In this document: positions 1-11,687 of the stretch, one piece after another
Numbering within the stretch: position 1 is the stretch's first letter
How the letters are laid out: every line of letters starts with the position of its first letter
Origin: Magnolia sinica
Lineage: Eukaryota; Streptophyta; Magnoliopsida; Magnoliales; Magnoliaceae
DNA length: 64,000 nucleotides
Direction: 5' to 3'
NCBI RefSeq assembly: GCF_029962835.1
Contig: NC_080590.1
Location: forward strand, 67,481,501 to 67,545,500
The notes under the pieces: model-generated
What the model saw: only the letters and a program-made list of their open reading frames with translations
Database searches by the model: none
Told to the model about the DNA's origin: nothing
Translations under genes and position numbers: made by a program

Positions 1-1597
1 AAAGACAAGTCCAAAATAAAAGCCAAATCCAAGCTAAATTTGAGCCAAATGCAAAGCAAATTCAAATCAAATTCAAACATGAACTTAAGCCCAAATCTAA
101 GCCCACACCCTGCAAAATCCTTGGCTAGCTCAAAACCCAGAAGACCGAAGGCTTTCACAAAGCCCACCGGAGCACGCACAACAATTTGGGGCCAAGATAC
201 GCAGCAGGTGCCACTTGAGTGACACATCATATGCCGCCTGCCATGTGTTTCGGCTCCTAACTCGAGGTGAGATTTGCTAGAGGAGAGGTGTTTTTCTCTC
301 GAGTTGGGTGTCAGATATTTGGAATCCCCAAAGTACCCCCATCTCCTCTCATATTACCATTTTTACCACCCTACAAGCCAATGAGACAATGTCACGTGGC
401 ACTCCCCTTCTCTCCACCAATCCCAACCCGCCACTTCATATTTTGCCCCTCAAACCACCACATACCTTCCTTTTGTTACTCCCTTCACTTATAAAAGGGA
501 GGTCCCCCCCTTCATTTCCCATAAGCCACCCACACCCCTTGAGAGAGAGAGAGAGAGAGAGAGAGATTAGTCAAGCCCTTTGCTAGCCTAGCCCCATCCC
601 AAGCCTCCCGTCCTTAGCCCCTTAGCCATCCCATCCACCTTCCTCCACCACCCTACACCCAAAGCTTCACATGCCTAAGCCTCCCTGCTAGCCATAGGAC
701 CATTACCTTAGCCTCCATCTTATAAATCAAGCCTCTTTCTCAATCCTTGCAACAATTTGTTCACCCTAGACTCTAAAGCATCTCTTTCTTCATCCAGGAA
801 CCAGCCAACCCGTAGCCTCACTCATTTCAAACAAAATAGTAGAATAGGGGTCAAGAAATCCAATCATCTCTTTTTGTTGAGAGTATTAGGATTCTTCACC
901 TTTTGACTCACACCTACAAGTCATGAGTCGAGCTCGTGCTCATCATTCACTTTGTATCCTACATTCGCATCATTGCATCCTTCCCAACCCCCTTGCTTCT
1001 CTTGACATTCTCGAGCATATGCTCTAAGGCTTGCCGAGCTCTCGGATCTTGCCACATCAGAAACTTGAGATTAACTAGTCAACTTTTTTCCTTTCCTTTT
1101 AGTCCGTGGATACCAGTTGCTGTGGGATCACCGTTATGTTCCTCAACTTCCATCTTTAAGTCGGGCCCTAGCAGTTATAGGGTGCTTGTCTGTGATTGTT
1201 AGCAATAATCCCTTTTCCCTTTCAACATTGTATGAAAAACAATGTTAGACCTACTTAATCTACTAAAATCCCATTAATCTCACAAAGTAGAGACCGTAGT
1301 TATGTGCGGGTGGAGAATGTTCCTGACACCTTCTCTGTCATCGAGATCCCTTGCTCAGAATGTCAGGTTACAGATCAAGAGTCATTATAAGCGGGGAATC
1401 CTTGGTTTCTTTGATTTCTAAAGATTTTGCAGACCGCAGGGACTGGCCGACTGCAGAATTTTGAGATAACTGGCTAGTGGTGACTCTAACTCAAACATAT
1501 CATATTCTAGAGTTAAACCATAACCCCTTTACAAAAACCGCAAAGAGTGCACGAGAAGCCTGAAAAAGGCCCCATGTGCGCGATCCCAGTGTTCACA
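1..1597 (+). mobile_element. LTR of a Ty3/gypsy-type retrotransposon, left end outside window
   Basis: No coding potential is seen. A TATA-like box (CTTATAAAAGG, about 488-498) is followed by a (GA)n tract and a long pyrimidine-rich leader, as in the U3-R junction of a plant LTR. The right part holds the phrase CTAGTGGTGACTC about 100 bases before a CA end (TTCACA ending at 1597), a pattern I know from the 3' end of gypsy LTRs. The left end is cut by the window, so a solo LTR cannot be told from part of a full element. The next pol remnant runs on the opposite strand and is therefore not its internal region. The family is not named. Confidence 0.5.
541..566. repeat. (GA)n microsatellite
   Basis: Thirteen uninterrupted GA units lie just downstream of the TATA-like box, in the presumed transcribed leader of the LTR. 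Confidence 0.95.
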
Positions 1598-1739
1598 TGC
1601 CCATATCTTCCAAAAATAGTAAATTGCAATCTTTGATTTAGGTCCCCAAATCTATAAATAAACAGTTCAAAAAAATCAACAGATGTTGGGCCCTACGGTG
1701 GGCCATGGACCTATGACATTGTTGGGTCTAGGTGGGCCC

Positions 1740-4700
1740 ACGACCTGCATCATTCCCTTGGGTTGGAAAGAACTTGACTCCGATGAGTTGGACGCTTTAT
1801 AGAAACAGTAGAGGTTCGGGTGTAATCATTTCAGTTCGTCACCCATGATCCATGTGCATTCAAAATAGGTCTTGTTCTTCCATTTTGCTAAGTATTGCTC
1901 GTATTAGCCCCGCCAAGTGTTAGTAGCCTTTATTCGCAAGACTTGTTCAATTTCTTCCTTCTTTTTCTTTGGGAGTTATTTATCCATATCAATAATGGCT
2001 TCATCTCGCATGTCAGACTCCTTACCATGGTACTCGAACAAATTTTCTGTATTAAAAGTCAACAAGATATCCAAGTCATCAGGCAATTCAATTTCATAAG
2101 CATTGTCATCGAACTTCCTCTTGACTCAGCATGGACCAATCTTTTTAGACTCGAGTTTGTTGTAAGTTTCCCTTGGAAACCTTTTTGAGTAAAGATAAAC
2201 CAGAACTAAGTCACCTTCGTTATATATCTTTCCTTGCCAATATTCATTCACAGCTTCTTAGTACTTGATGTTTCTTTCTTCAATCTCCTTCATTTGAGCT
2301 TGCAATTCTTAGATGTGCTTAGCGAAATTGTCGGAATTTTCACTCACTTGATCTTTGTACCGGTAATGGTTCCAAGTCAAGTACATGATGTGGACTTCTC
2401 CCATTTTCGGTATTTTATAGTATGATTTACTGAGCTGTTGTAGGCAATCTTGGCTTGAGGTAGAGCCAAATCCCATTGAGATATGTAATCGCCTATGATA
2501 CTCCTCAAGAGGTTACTGAGACTTATGTTGACTAACCTTGGTTTGATCATTTGTTTGAGGATGATATCCACTAGAGAATTGAAGCTTATTCCTCAACTGC
2601 TTCTATAAAAGCATCAAAAGTGGCTCACCAAAGTTCCAATCATAGTCCGAAGTTAATGTTTTTGTACATTGTGAAGTTGTACAATTTTGTGAAAAATATG
2701 TTGGTGATATGTGTAGTATCCATCATCCTTTTGCAATTGAATGAAGTGGGCCATCTTTGAAAAATGGTCCACCACAACGAAAGTCGAATATGCTCCCCTT
2801 TGAGTCTTAGGAATGCCCAGAATAAAGTCCATAGAAATATCTACCCATTGTGTGACTGGAATAGGAAGTTGTGTATAAAAGCCAGTATTCTATCCTTAAC
2901 CTTTAGAAACTTGGCATTGGCGACATCGTGTTACGAACCATTCAATGTCACGGTGTATATAGTATTTTTCCTCCACCATAGCCAATGTTTAATCTCTTCC
3001 AAAGTCTCCCCCCAGTCCTATATCGTGTAGCTCGGATATGATCTTCTCTCGCAACAATCCTTTGAGAATGCATATGCGAGAACCCTTGAATAGATATCTA
3101 TTGTGTGAGATGAATTCACACTTAGGGATCTTGGCCATCCACACACTTGTCAAGTACTTTGGCCAAAAATGGGATCCTCCTTGTATTGTTCTTTTAATGC
3201 CTTGAATCCGACGACCTTCACAGCGAGAGTTCCTATTAGAACTACCCTCCTACTCAAAGCATCCTCTACTTCGTTTTAACTTCCATCTTTGTGAAACAAA
3301 AGGAAATTATATTTTTTTAGGCAGCTTTCCAACGCATGTGACAAGCACGCAACTTATTTTGGGAGTAGAGATATCTCGAAGCTTGATGGTTTGAGTATAG
3401 AATGAATTCCTAATGAATCAGGTAATTTCTCCAACGTCGTAGCACTTGGGCTAATGCATAGAACTCGAGATCATATATGGAGTAGTTTTTCCATGCAACA
3501 TTAAGCTTTGAGCTAAAGAAAACAACCGGCTTTTCTTCTTGACTGGACACCTCGTTAATGCTAACATTTGAAGTATTGCTTTCCACTTCAAAGACTTAAT
3601 TGAAGTCCATAAGTGCAAGAAATGGAGCCTCTGTCGTCTTTTTTTTTTTTTTTTGGCACTGAAGCTTCGATCTGCCGCTTTAGTCCATTTGAACTTGCCT
3701 CCCCATATGCAATCGGTAATAAGTGTTGATGGTACTAAAATTCAGGGTAAATCTCTGGTGAAATGTCGCTAAGCCGTGGAAAGAACGAACCCTCTGAAAG
3801 CATTGGGTGGGCCACTCTACAATGGCCTTGATTTTCTCCTAGTCAACCTTGATTCCTTCTACAGGTACAATATACCCAAAAACACAGCACTATCGACACG
3901 AAAGGAGCACTTTTTCAAGTTAACATGACTCCCTTGGTAGTATATTGAATATTTGCCATAAATGATCAAGGTGAGCAGATGAATTAGGACTAAAAACAAG
4001 AATATCATCAAAATAGATAACTACGAACTTTTCCATAAAGGAGTGGAATGCCTCTGTCATAAGCCCCGTGATGTGTTCAATGTATTTGAAAGGCCGAATG
4101 GCATTACGAGTCACTCCTACAACCCATCTCAAGTCTTAAATGTGGGACACCACTCGTCCTCGGGCCAAATACTTATCTCATGATATTTGCTTAAATCTCT
4201 GGTGAAATGTCGCTAAGCCGTGGAAAGAACGAACCCTCTGAAAGCATTGGGTGGGCCACTCCGCAATGGCCTTGATTTTCTCCTAGTCAACCTTGATTCC
4301 TTCTGCAGGTACAATATACCCAAAAACACAGCACTATTGACACGAAAGGAGCACTTTTTCAAGTTAATGTGACTCCCTTGGTAGTATATTGAATATTTGC
4401 CATAAATGATCAAGGTGAGCAGATGAATTAGGACTAAAAACAAGAATATCATCAAAATAGATAACTGAGAACTTTTCCATAAAGGAGTGGAATACCTCTA
4501 TCATCAGCCCCATGATGTGCTCGGTGTATTTGAAAGGCCGAATGGCATGACAAGTCACTCCTACGACCCATCTCAAGTCTTAAATGCGGGACACCACTCA
4601 TCCTCGGGCCAAATACTTATCTCATGATATTTGCTCATTAAGTTGATCTTTGAAAAGACCTTTGCTCCATGCAACATGTCTAGCATATCATCCAAGTGAG

Positions 4701-5330
4701 GGATATAAAACTTATACTTGATAATAACCCGGTTGATTGCAGGACTATCCATACACATCCTCCAACATCCATCTTTCTTAGGGATTAATAATGCAGGAAC
4801 AACACATTGTGACATGCTTTTCCAAATTAAACCATTCCTAGTAACTCAATAACCTATTGATGGAGCTCAACATATTTAGCTGGACTCATCCGGTAGTGCT
4901 CAAAATTCGGTAGACTCAAATCGGGCACTAAATCAATGTGGCATTGAATGTTCCTCATAGGAGGAAGTCCAGTTAGGAGTTCTTTAGGCACCAATTTTTC
5001 ATAGTCATGAAGGAGCTCTTGTATAGTAGGCAGAACATCTGATTGCTTTGTCTTCTTCTTTAGCAACCAAGATATAAATGATTCCAATCGCTGTCTTTCT
5101 CTTTAAACTTCAGCACATTGAGTGATTTTTGACCCTCTTTATTAGATTTGGGTGTTGGAAGATGTTTATTCGGGTGCAATGTGATATTAACACTATTCTT
5201 GACAAAGGAATAGGCGTTAGCCCAAGCCAAATGCACCATATCTCGGTCCCAGAACCATAGGCTCCCTAACAAAATGTGGCATGAATTTGTGAGGGTAACA
5301 CTATATTTCAATTAAGAGATCGTTTATGGA
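1740..5330 (-). pseudogene. Ty3/gypsy pol remnant (protease, RT, RNase H, integrase)
   Basis: Read on the minus strand the domains come in gypsy order. A protease tail with a CHILLGSLWFWDRD-like segment lies near 5270. Then comes the RT linker LLTGLPPMRNIQCHIDLVP (about 4930-4990). The RT has an ALLIPKKDG segment and a YFDDIL catalytic box. RNase H follows (VVFFSSKLN, YDLEFYAL, about 3430-3530). Integrase runs from about 3250 to 2380, with LRSIIGDYISQWDLALPQA near its end, and a C-terminal DNAYEIELPDDLDI-type tail lies near 2100. Gag is not visible. Stops and frameshifts break every domain, so it is an old, dead copy. No LTR of this element was recognised on either side, so the clade is left open. 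Confidence 0.85.
3748..4635 (-). repeat. Tandem duplication of about 444 bp inside gypsy RT
   Basis: Two head-to-tail copies (about 3748-4191 and 4192-4635) share long identical stretches, for example CTGGTGAAATGTCGCTAAGC at the start of each. Each unit encodes the RT palm with its YFDDILVFSP box, so the catalytic motif occurs twice. Small differences between the copies show that the duplication is not recent. It would have inactivated the polymerase by itself. Confidence 0.92.
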
Positions 5331-5344
5331 ACAACATGGAACCA

Positions 5345-6460
5345 CACATTAGTGTATATGTAAATTTTTCTAAAGGTAATACTACTAGGGATTTGAAAGA
5401 GATGTATTCAGGTGAGAAGAATTTGACTCGTATATACGAGTTGCTTTAAAACATCGTTGTGCTTCAACGAAGGGATAAAAGTGAAGGCAAGTATTATTTA
5501 GCATTGTGGGGTATGTGGGAAGAATTGAATGTGTACCGGTTCTTATAGACTGATCATGAGACCATGAGATGACAGCTAGAGGAATTTTGTGTTGTTAAAT
5601 TCTTTTCTGGAATTCGTTCCGAGTCCAAACTTGTGCGAGCTCAAATTCTCGGTGGTAGTAAAATTCAATCTACTACAGAAGCTTTTGCCCTTGTTCAGTG
5701 TGCATTTAGCATAAATACTCCTAGTTCATCTTCATATGATTGATTAACATTTATTTTTTCCTCTGGTAGGAGATGGAAGCAGTCGTGGTGGATAATTTGG
5801 GGGTAGAAATTTTCGAAAAGGTCGCTTTAGTGGTAGGAATACTTGGGGACGTCGTGGTGCAGAGTTTGGTGGCAGTCGTGGTCGTGATTGTGGTAATCAT
5901 CAGTGCTTTCATTATAGGCTTTCTAACCACATAGTTGATACATGTTGGGACCTCACTGGCAAGGTAGTTTTGGTGAATCAAGTTCGATCTTCTGATAATG
6001 ATTGTCAAGCCTATCTTGAGTATGCAAAATTGCTAACAGATGGTTCCAACCATCCATCCTCTTCCACTTCTTCTCTCGCTTAATCATGTATGACATGTCT
6101 TGCGTCCTTTGAAAATGTTTCATGGATTATTTATTCTGGAGCTTCAAACCATGTGACTAGTAAGCATCGTGTCTTGTCTCAGTTAGATGAGTCTACCCCT
6201 ATTTCCTCTGTAACATTAGTCAATGGTACCTCAATTTGTGCATCTGGGTTGGGTACTGCTTATACTATACCATCTCTTCCATTAACATTAATGTCATATA
6301 TTTGTAAATTTCCTTTGAGTCATCAGTCAGTAAGCTAACCATATCTTTAAACTGTTCTATTACATTCCATCCTTCCTATTGTAAATTTTAGGATCTAAAG
6401 ACAGGAAAGATGATTGGTGGAGAACATGAAGAGTGGTATTTATTATCTTGAAAATGGAAT
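5345..6460 (+). pseudogene. Ty1/copia gag-protease remnant
   Basis: Across shifting frames the plus strand reads as copia gag (EMYSGEKNLTRIYEL, then a MWEELN-like stretch and KFFSGIRSESKLVRAQILGG). A basic GRGG-rich stretch follows, then a degenerate zinc knuckle (CFHYRLSNHIVDTCWD, about 5900-5950). The protease starts with WIIYSGASNHVTS near 6121; in active copies this motif is DSGA, so the catalytic aspartate has become tyrosine. The end of protease (LKTGKMIGG) is recognisable near 6394. Integrase and RT are absent, so the copy is 3'-truncated. Confidence 0.85.
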
Positions 6461-6852
6461 AATTGGAGCTGCATGGCGGACAATATGTGTCATGTATTAC
6501 AGAAAGTCAAAGACATGGCCTTTTGGATTGTTGGAAAACCTTGGAAATGAAATTGAAATTTCTTTTTGTGAGAGCAAACGGTTAAGTAATAGGTGCCTTG
6601 GGTCCTACATTTTCCAACTTGAAACCCTAATTTCTTAGACTAATTTGCTTTTGCTACCCATTCTTACTCTTGTTCCACTTCATCTCCCTGTAAGTTCCCT
6701 TTACTTTGAGCCATAATTTCTTTTAAAAAAAGAAAAGAAAAAAAGAAAACCAATCTGCATCTAAAGTGAAAGGTCAAACGTTTGCCAAGGGACAGGAATC
6801 CCACATTGGAAAATGTGTCATCCAATATGCGTGTATTACATAAAGTCATAAC
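6461..6852. repeat. Non-coding repeat flank, left of the hAT insertion
   Basis: A segment around 6490-6562 (GTATTACAGAAAGTCA, then ATGGCCTTTTGGATTG and GGAAAACCTTGG) recurs in two pieces. GTGTATTACATAAAGTCATAAC lies just left of the hAT-like element, and ATGGCCTTTTGGATTG with GGAAAACCTTGG lies just right of it. The sequence is therefore an older repeat present twice, one copy of which was split by the insertion. Text such as TCCCACATTGGAAAATG suggests LTR material, which is unproven. No gene is seen. Confidence 0.5.
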
Positions 6853-7833
6853 TAGTGTTCGAAATATCGGTATCGCGTTACGTATCGCACCCTTAGGATA
6901 TAGATACATATCGGTTATCGCATGAGACATATCGTTTGTATTGCGTGATTTATCGCACTTTTTGAGAAACATGGGGAAACATTGGGAAAATGGTTGAATT
7001 TTTCAATGAAATTTCAAGGTTGTTAAAAAGACCGTAATCCACTCTTTAAATCATAGTATAACATCTCAAAAAAGAAGTGCACATGATAGGTTTCCTCTAT
7101 ATAGGGTCCTAAGCAATGTGTTGTCTGACTAAACTAATGCAACTATATTCAAATTGAATGTATAACATTTAAAATGTATGTAATGATCATTTCATCAGAC
7201 GCTCCTAAATACTTCGAAATTATTCTCAATTGACAATTGAAGGAAAATTTTCAAAAAAAAAAATTTTAATATTTTTTAATATTAATTTTTAATTAAAAAT
7301 GATTTTATTTTTCAAAAATTAGCAAGGACTTAACAAATCAGTAGATCAGCCCTCATAAATGCTTGATTTCATGTTTGGAGTACAACATTGCAAGCAATTT
7401 GAGAGAAATGGGGAAATTTCAAAATTTCTCCAATTTTCCCAAATTGGACCACCTAACTCAAATTTTGAACTTAAAGTGTATGTGATGATCATTTCATCAA
7501 ATACTCCTAAATACTTCGAAACTAGTCTCAATTGACAGCAGGTTGAAGCAAATTTTTGACAAAAACATGGAGAACATGAAGAACCAATGGATATCGAAAT
7601 CAAAGCTCTAACTTCATGACTTTTTATGCAAAACATGAAGAACCAATTAATTTGTAACCATTTGACACTAATTTAACATAATTTCAACAAAAAAGGGATC
7701 GGAAATGGAAAATGCTCACCGGATCGAACATGTGGGATATATCGGCATTGCCTGTGCATTTCGTATCGTATGGGTGGAATACAAGATGTATCGTGGGATA
7801 TATCGGCCGATATCGTCAATATTTAAAACATTG
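6853..7833. mobile_element. Non-autonomous hAT-like element with 8-bp TSD
   Basis: GTCATAAC occurs immediately left (6845-6852) and right (7834-7841), a perfect 8-bp target site duplication. The ends are imperfect inverted repeats (TAGTGTTCGAAATAT against CAATGTTTTAAATAT, 11 of 15 matching). Both subterminal regions are rich in TATCG-type words (ATATCGGTATCGCG at left, ATATCGGCCGATATCG at right). The interior is AT-rich with a direct repeat of about 80 bp at an offset near 300 (from about 7175 and 7477, sharing TCATTTCATCA and CTCCTAAATACTTCGAAA). No transposase frame is present. The 8-bp TSD favours the hAT superfamily. Confidence 0.82.
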
Positions 7834-7841
7834 GTCATAAC

Positions 7842-8280
7842 ATGGCCTTTTGGATTGGTGGAAAACCTTGGAAAAGAAATTGAATTCCCCAGATGTAACG
7901 GTTTCCTCTGTTTGAGAAACCTAAAAAGAAAGGAAAATCAATTATTTCTTTTTGTAGGATTTCCTTAAAAAAAAAAGGATTGAAACCATATCCCCAAAAA
8001 ACCTGTTAAGATAATGATTTCCATAGTTACAAAAATAAAATAAAATCACTTGCTGTTTGACTGTTGATCTTTTAACATTTCCATGGAAACCAACACTCCA
8101 AATCAGACAATGGCATAACTGTTGGATTCTGCAGTTTTCCATTTCCTGAGGATTACATATAGGGTTTTCATGTCCACAATTTGGATTCTCCGTATCCAAA
8201 CAGGCCCATGTTTTTCCAAAATCGAATTTCAACTCTTTATGGTAAAAAAGCACATGATAATTGTACTATAGTTTCCAGTA
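7842..8280. repeat. Right flank of the hAT insertion, non-coding repeat
   Basis: This continues the older repeat split by the hAT-like element; its first 50 bases match about 6513-6562. Short poly-A and poly-T tracts follow. No gene or further element could be recognised. Confidence 0.4.
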
Positions 8281-10046
8281 ATTATGATTTAGTTTCCTGC
8301 ATATAGGCTGGGTTAAAATTTGTTTAATGAAATGGTTACGAATTTGACCTAGCTAATACACAGTCATGTTCTTTTATTTTATTGAAGCTAGAACATGATT
8401 ATGCTACTCAAATTGCAGAGTTGATTTGTTGAGTCTCAGCAGTCAGTCTCATGAATTGTAATAGACCTTATGGAAAAGAGTCCAGAATCTTACTTACCTG
8501 ATTTTTCACCTGGTTGCTAGATGACATAGGGCTAGGTATCACATCATCTGTCATTAAGAAACATGCTCTAATCCCCTCAATTGGTGCGTCAAATTGTCCT
8601 AATATGTGCGCACTGTGCTTCATAAAGCATATTGGAAGTAACACATGATATCCCATTTTGTCTCAGCAAATGTTGGCTATTGTCTTGGTGGAATGAAGAT
8701 AAGCTCATCCTAGTAACCTTGTTCCAGTAGATTACTCAAAAGTCCACACTTGAACAAGAGGCATATTCCTACGAGACTCTGGCCAAATGAGCCAAGGGTG
8801 GACTTTGAGCATGACCATGATCCATGCATGCATGTCTCTATAGCTTGTGCAACCTACTCTGCCTGCATCCTAAGGCTGTAAAAATGAGATAGCTGGTCAG
8901 AACTCTTGGATAGACTTCTGGGAGATTTGATTTTTTTTTATTTTTTTTTCTGGTGATATGTGCATGCGTTGTTTATCCAAGCTGTGGAAGCCAATCACTT
9001 GAACTTGCTGTGCCATACTGCCATCACTTTGAAGTTTGGTTGAAAAGTCATACGCTGAATTTCATGATCACTGTATGGATTTTGATTCAATGAGGGGCCT
9101 CTCATGTGAGGGAGAGGGGTCAGAACAGATGTTAGAGATCCACGCAGAGTCACAGACAGCACACATGGTCAGAGATCCAGGCCATTTATCAGGTAGCGTG
9201 GACTGTGAACATGCTATATACCAAAAATCAAGATAGCACACTCATCAAGAGAGCCATACATACATGTCGAAACCAAAGCACACTCATCAAGAGAGCCATA
9301 CATACATGTTGAAAACAAACCCAACACCCCCCCACCCCCCCACCCACCCCCTTTTTTTTTTTTTTCTTTACTTCTAATTGCCTATTTTTCTCATTGAAGT
9401 CTGACCTGTCTGATCAGCAGGCCAATATTATTTTGGTCCATGGCATGTTCAACTTACCCTACCAAATGAATGGTTTGGATCTCTGACATGTTTGCCATCT
9501 ACTCAGATCTCTGACAGGTGTTCCTCCTGCTCACATGAGGGGCCCCACATTGAATTAAAACCTTTGTCATTTAATCTATCGTCCATACCTGTACAGTTAC
9601 ATGAACCTTTAACAGTAACATATAACATGGTTATCAACACTCACTTTTAATGAGTGGCTGGGGCGGCTACCCCAGCTTGCTAGTTTTGTATGGTTATTAT
9701 GTGTGCCTTCAGCATTAGCAGTGGATAGAGAGCTTGTGAGGATGTGTGGTGGATGAGTGAATAGAGTCGGTGGAAGTTGTTCATGGGTTCCGAGAGCTCC
9801 CAGTAGTCAGTAGTCAGGAAGGCAGCAACTTTGAGGAATGTTGTTCACTGCAAATTACTTGAGTGACAAGCATTAAGCATCATATCTGTTAATCATGCAA
9901 GGCACTTCTTTTTCATTTGGCAATCCTAACCGAATCATTGCTCTCCTTTTGCACCCCCCGCCCCCACCCCCATTTTTTTGAGAGTATCAAAAAGATATCG
10001 TGAAACCATGGAATATTCACTGTTTAACATTTTATGGTCTTGCTAG
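8281..10046. other. Unassigned; possibly intron of the glutaredoxin gene
   Basis: No exon, conserved frame or complete element was recognised. Two copies of a 42-base unit stand in tandem at about 9236-9310 (sharing CACTCATCAAGAGAGCCATA), followed by a C-rich then T-rich tract (9327-9366). A second C-rich run with CCCCCCGCCCCCACCCCC lies near 9955-9972. I searched here for an exon ending in the codons for Cys-Pro of a glutaredoxin active site and did not find one. Confidence 0.4.
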
Positions 10047-11687
10047 GTATTCCCTACGTGCTAAACGTGTGTTCAGTGAACTATCTGAGAAACCTTTTGT
10101 CGTGGAGCTTGACCTTCGAGGTACGCAAATTAACTTCTTTTGTGTAACTAAAAACCACAAATGCACCCAGCAATCATGTGTGCATGTCCATGTATCAGAG
10201 GCATTGCTGTCTTGTTGTGAGAATGTGTCACCATGTAGATGAGGGCTTGCAATAATATTTAGAAAACTATTCATAAAATTAGGAAAGCACGAATTTTAAA
10301 ACCATGGATGATATCTGATAAAGTTTTGTATTTTTGCCTTTCAAACCCCAGTTATCTGCTGCACCCCCTTGATTAGAAGATGTCCCATGATTTGCAAGAT
10401 TGTAGGGTTGCAACTCAGGTAGGTTAGGTCGGGTTGAGGGTCAACCTGAGCCTGTTCTGACCTCAAGAGGGCACAAGGTTCCAAACCCGAACCCAACTTG
10501 AATTACTCTCATACTCCAAAACCAAACCAACCTGAACCAAATACATGTGATTATTCCCAACCTGAATTTGCTCAACCTAAACCCAACCTGAGGACCATGA
10601 CAACCCGACGCAACTTGACCTCAACTTGGGTTGGGTCAGTCGGGTTCTGTTCAACCCAACCGATTGCTCTCTTTGGTTTTGGGTTGCCGTAAATGGGGAA
10701 TCACATATTGGAATGCCCCAATCTACTGAAAATCATAGAGGTATTGCGCTGCAAATGTGATATTTACACATGCATTCAGCCCAATAGCATTAAATGAGTC
10801 GGGCTGACCAATTTATTGGGCCTTGAGGGAGACATGAACACAGGCCCAGGCCAATTAGTTATTGGGTCCCAATACTTAGTCCTCCAGCCCAGCATGGACA
10901 AAGCAGTCTAGTCTGACATGGTAATGCGATCTCCATCCTGTCGGCTGCTTTTCCATATCACCAACAATAAGCATCATATGGCATTCATATGAGCATGCAT
11001 TTGGATATCCATTTTACACTCTGACATATTTCGGTGCTACCAAAAGTAAGATATTTTGGACGCTGGTTCTTTCTCCAATAGTTAGGCTTGAAAATGGGTC
11101 AGGCCAAGCCAAAGCAGGTCCATGCTGACCAATGAGTTTAGGAGCTGAGCCTAGCCTATCCTAGCCTAGTCTGAGCTGAGGAACTGGGCTCAGTTTGGGC
11201 ATATATTCAGGCCAATAGTTTTAAGTAAGATTAGGTCAACCCATCATGCCTTAAGGCTTGATTGCATGCCCTGTCCAATTATAATTGAACTGCAAACCTA
11301 ACCTCTGCCCTATGGCCTCTAGGCTCAGCCCAAACCTCCTAACTCTGGCTGACCTCATCCCAATTGGAAATGAAATATGGTACTGGGACAGTTTGGGATG
11401 CATATGTCTCAGTTTAATGAATATGTATGGTAATGGGATGCAGATGATGGATCTGAAATTCAGAGCATTCTTCTAGATCTAGTGGGCAGAGGGACTGTGC
11501 CTCAAGTTTTTGTGAACGGAAAGCATATTGGTGGCTCAGACGGTAGGTACCTTATCAATTTATTACTTTTTCTCATATTTTCTCCCATGACAGGAATTTT
11601 CTAACTGGTTTCTTCTCAAATTACACAGATACACTAGAAGCAGTTGGAAATGGGCAGCTTCAGAAACTTCTCGGTAAAACTCGGTGA
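10047..11687 (+). CDS. Glutaredoxin, class I (GRXC3/C4-like), 3' three exons
   Basis: Glutaredoxins are small glutathione-dependent oxidoreductases. Three exons join in phase: 10047-10120, 11444-11542 and 11629-11687 (stop TGA). Each is bordered by AG acceptors, and the two internal junctions have GT donors. They encode [20 protein letters not shown], then [37 protein letters not shown] and [19 protein letters not shown]. The TVP cis-proline loop and GGSD glutathione-binding motif are intact. The first visible base completes a split codon, fitting a CP/YS junction in the active site. The position that is Cys in CPYC enzymes is Ser here, suggesting a monothiol CPYS form. The exon(s) for the N terminus and first active-site Cys were not found upstream, where several transposons lie. 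The gene is therefore either split by a very long first intron, truncated, or a decayed copy. Similarity and intact splice sites make the fragment itself secure. Confidence 0.9.
10400..10700. repeat. MITE-like sequence in glutaredoxin intron (GGGTTGGGT type)
   Basis: The left part has TAGGTCGGGTTGAGGGTCAA and the right part is rich in the same words (AACTTGGGTTGGGTCAGTCG). Between them lie repeated AACCCAACCTGA words of opposite sense. This composition resembles decayed hAT-type MITEs. Ends and TSD could not be fixed. Confidence 0.35.
10750..11390. other. Glutaredoxin intron, decayed repeat material
   Basis: The intron between the first and second visible exons is about 1.3 kb. This part holds fragments with GGCCCAGGCCAATTAGTTA and CCTAGCCTATCCTAGCCTAG words typical of degenerate MITEs. 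No complete ends or duplicated target were found. Confidence 0.3.

Noticed and set aside
1740..5330. Integrated pararetrovirus (caulimovirid) considered for the RT remnants
   Set aside because: An integrase and chromovirus-type domain order follow RT, and no movement-protein or coat-protein motif is seen; Ty3/gypsy explains all of it. The same reasoning holds for 32.3-38.4 kb.
8468..8656. 62-residue minus-strand frame with an apparently normal amino-acid mix
   Set aside because: No recognisable family, no splice or promoter context; judged a chance frame.
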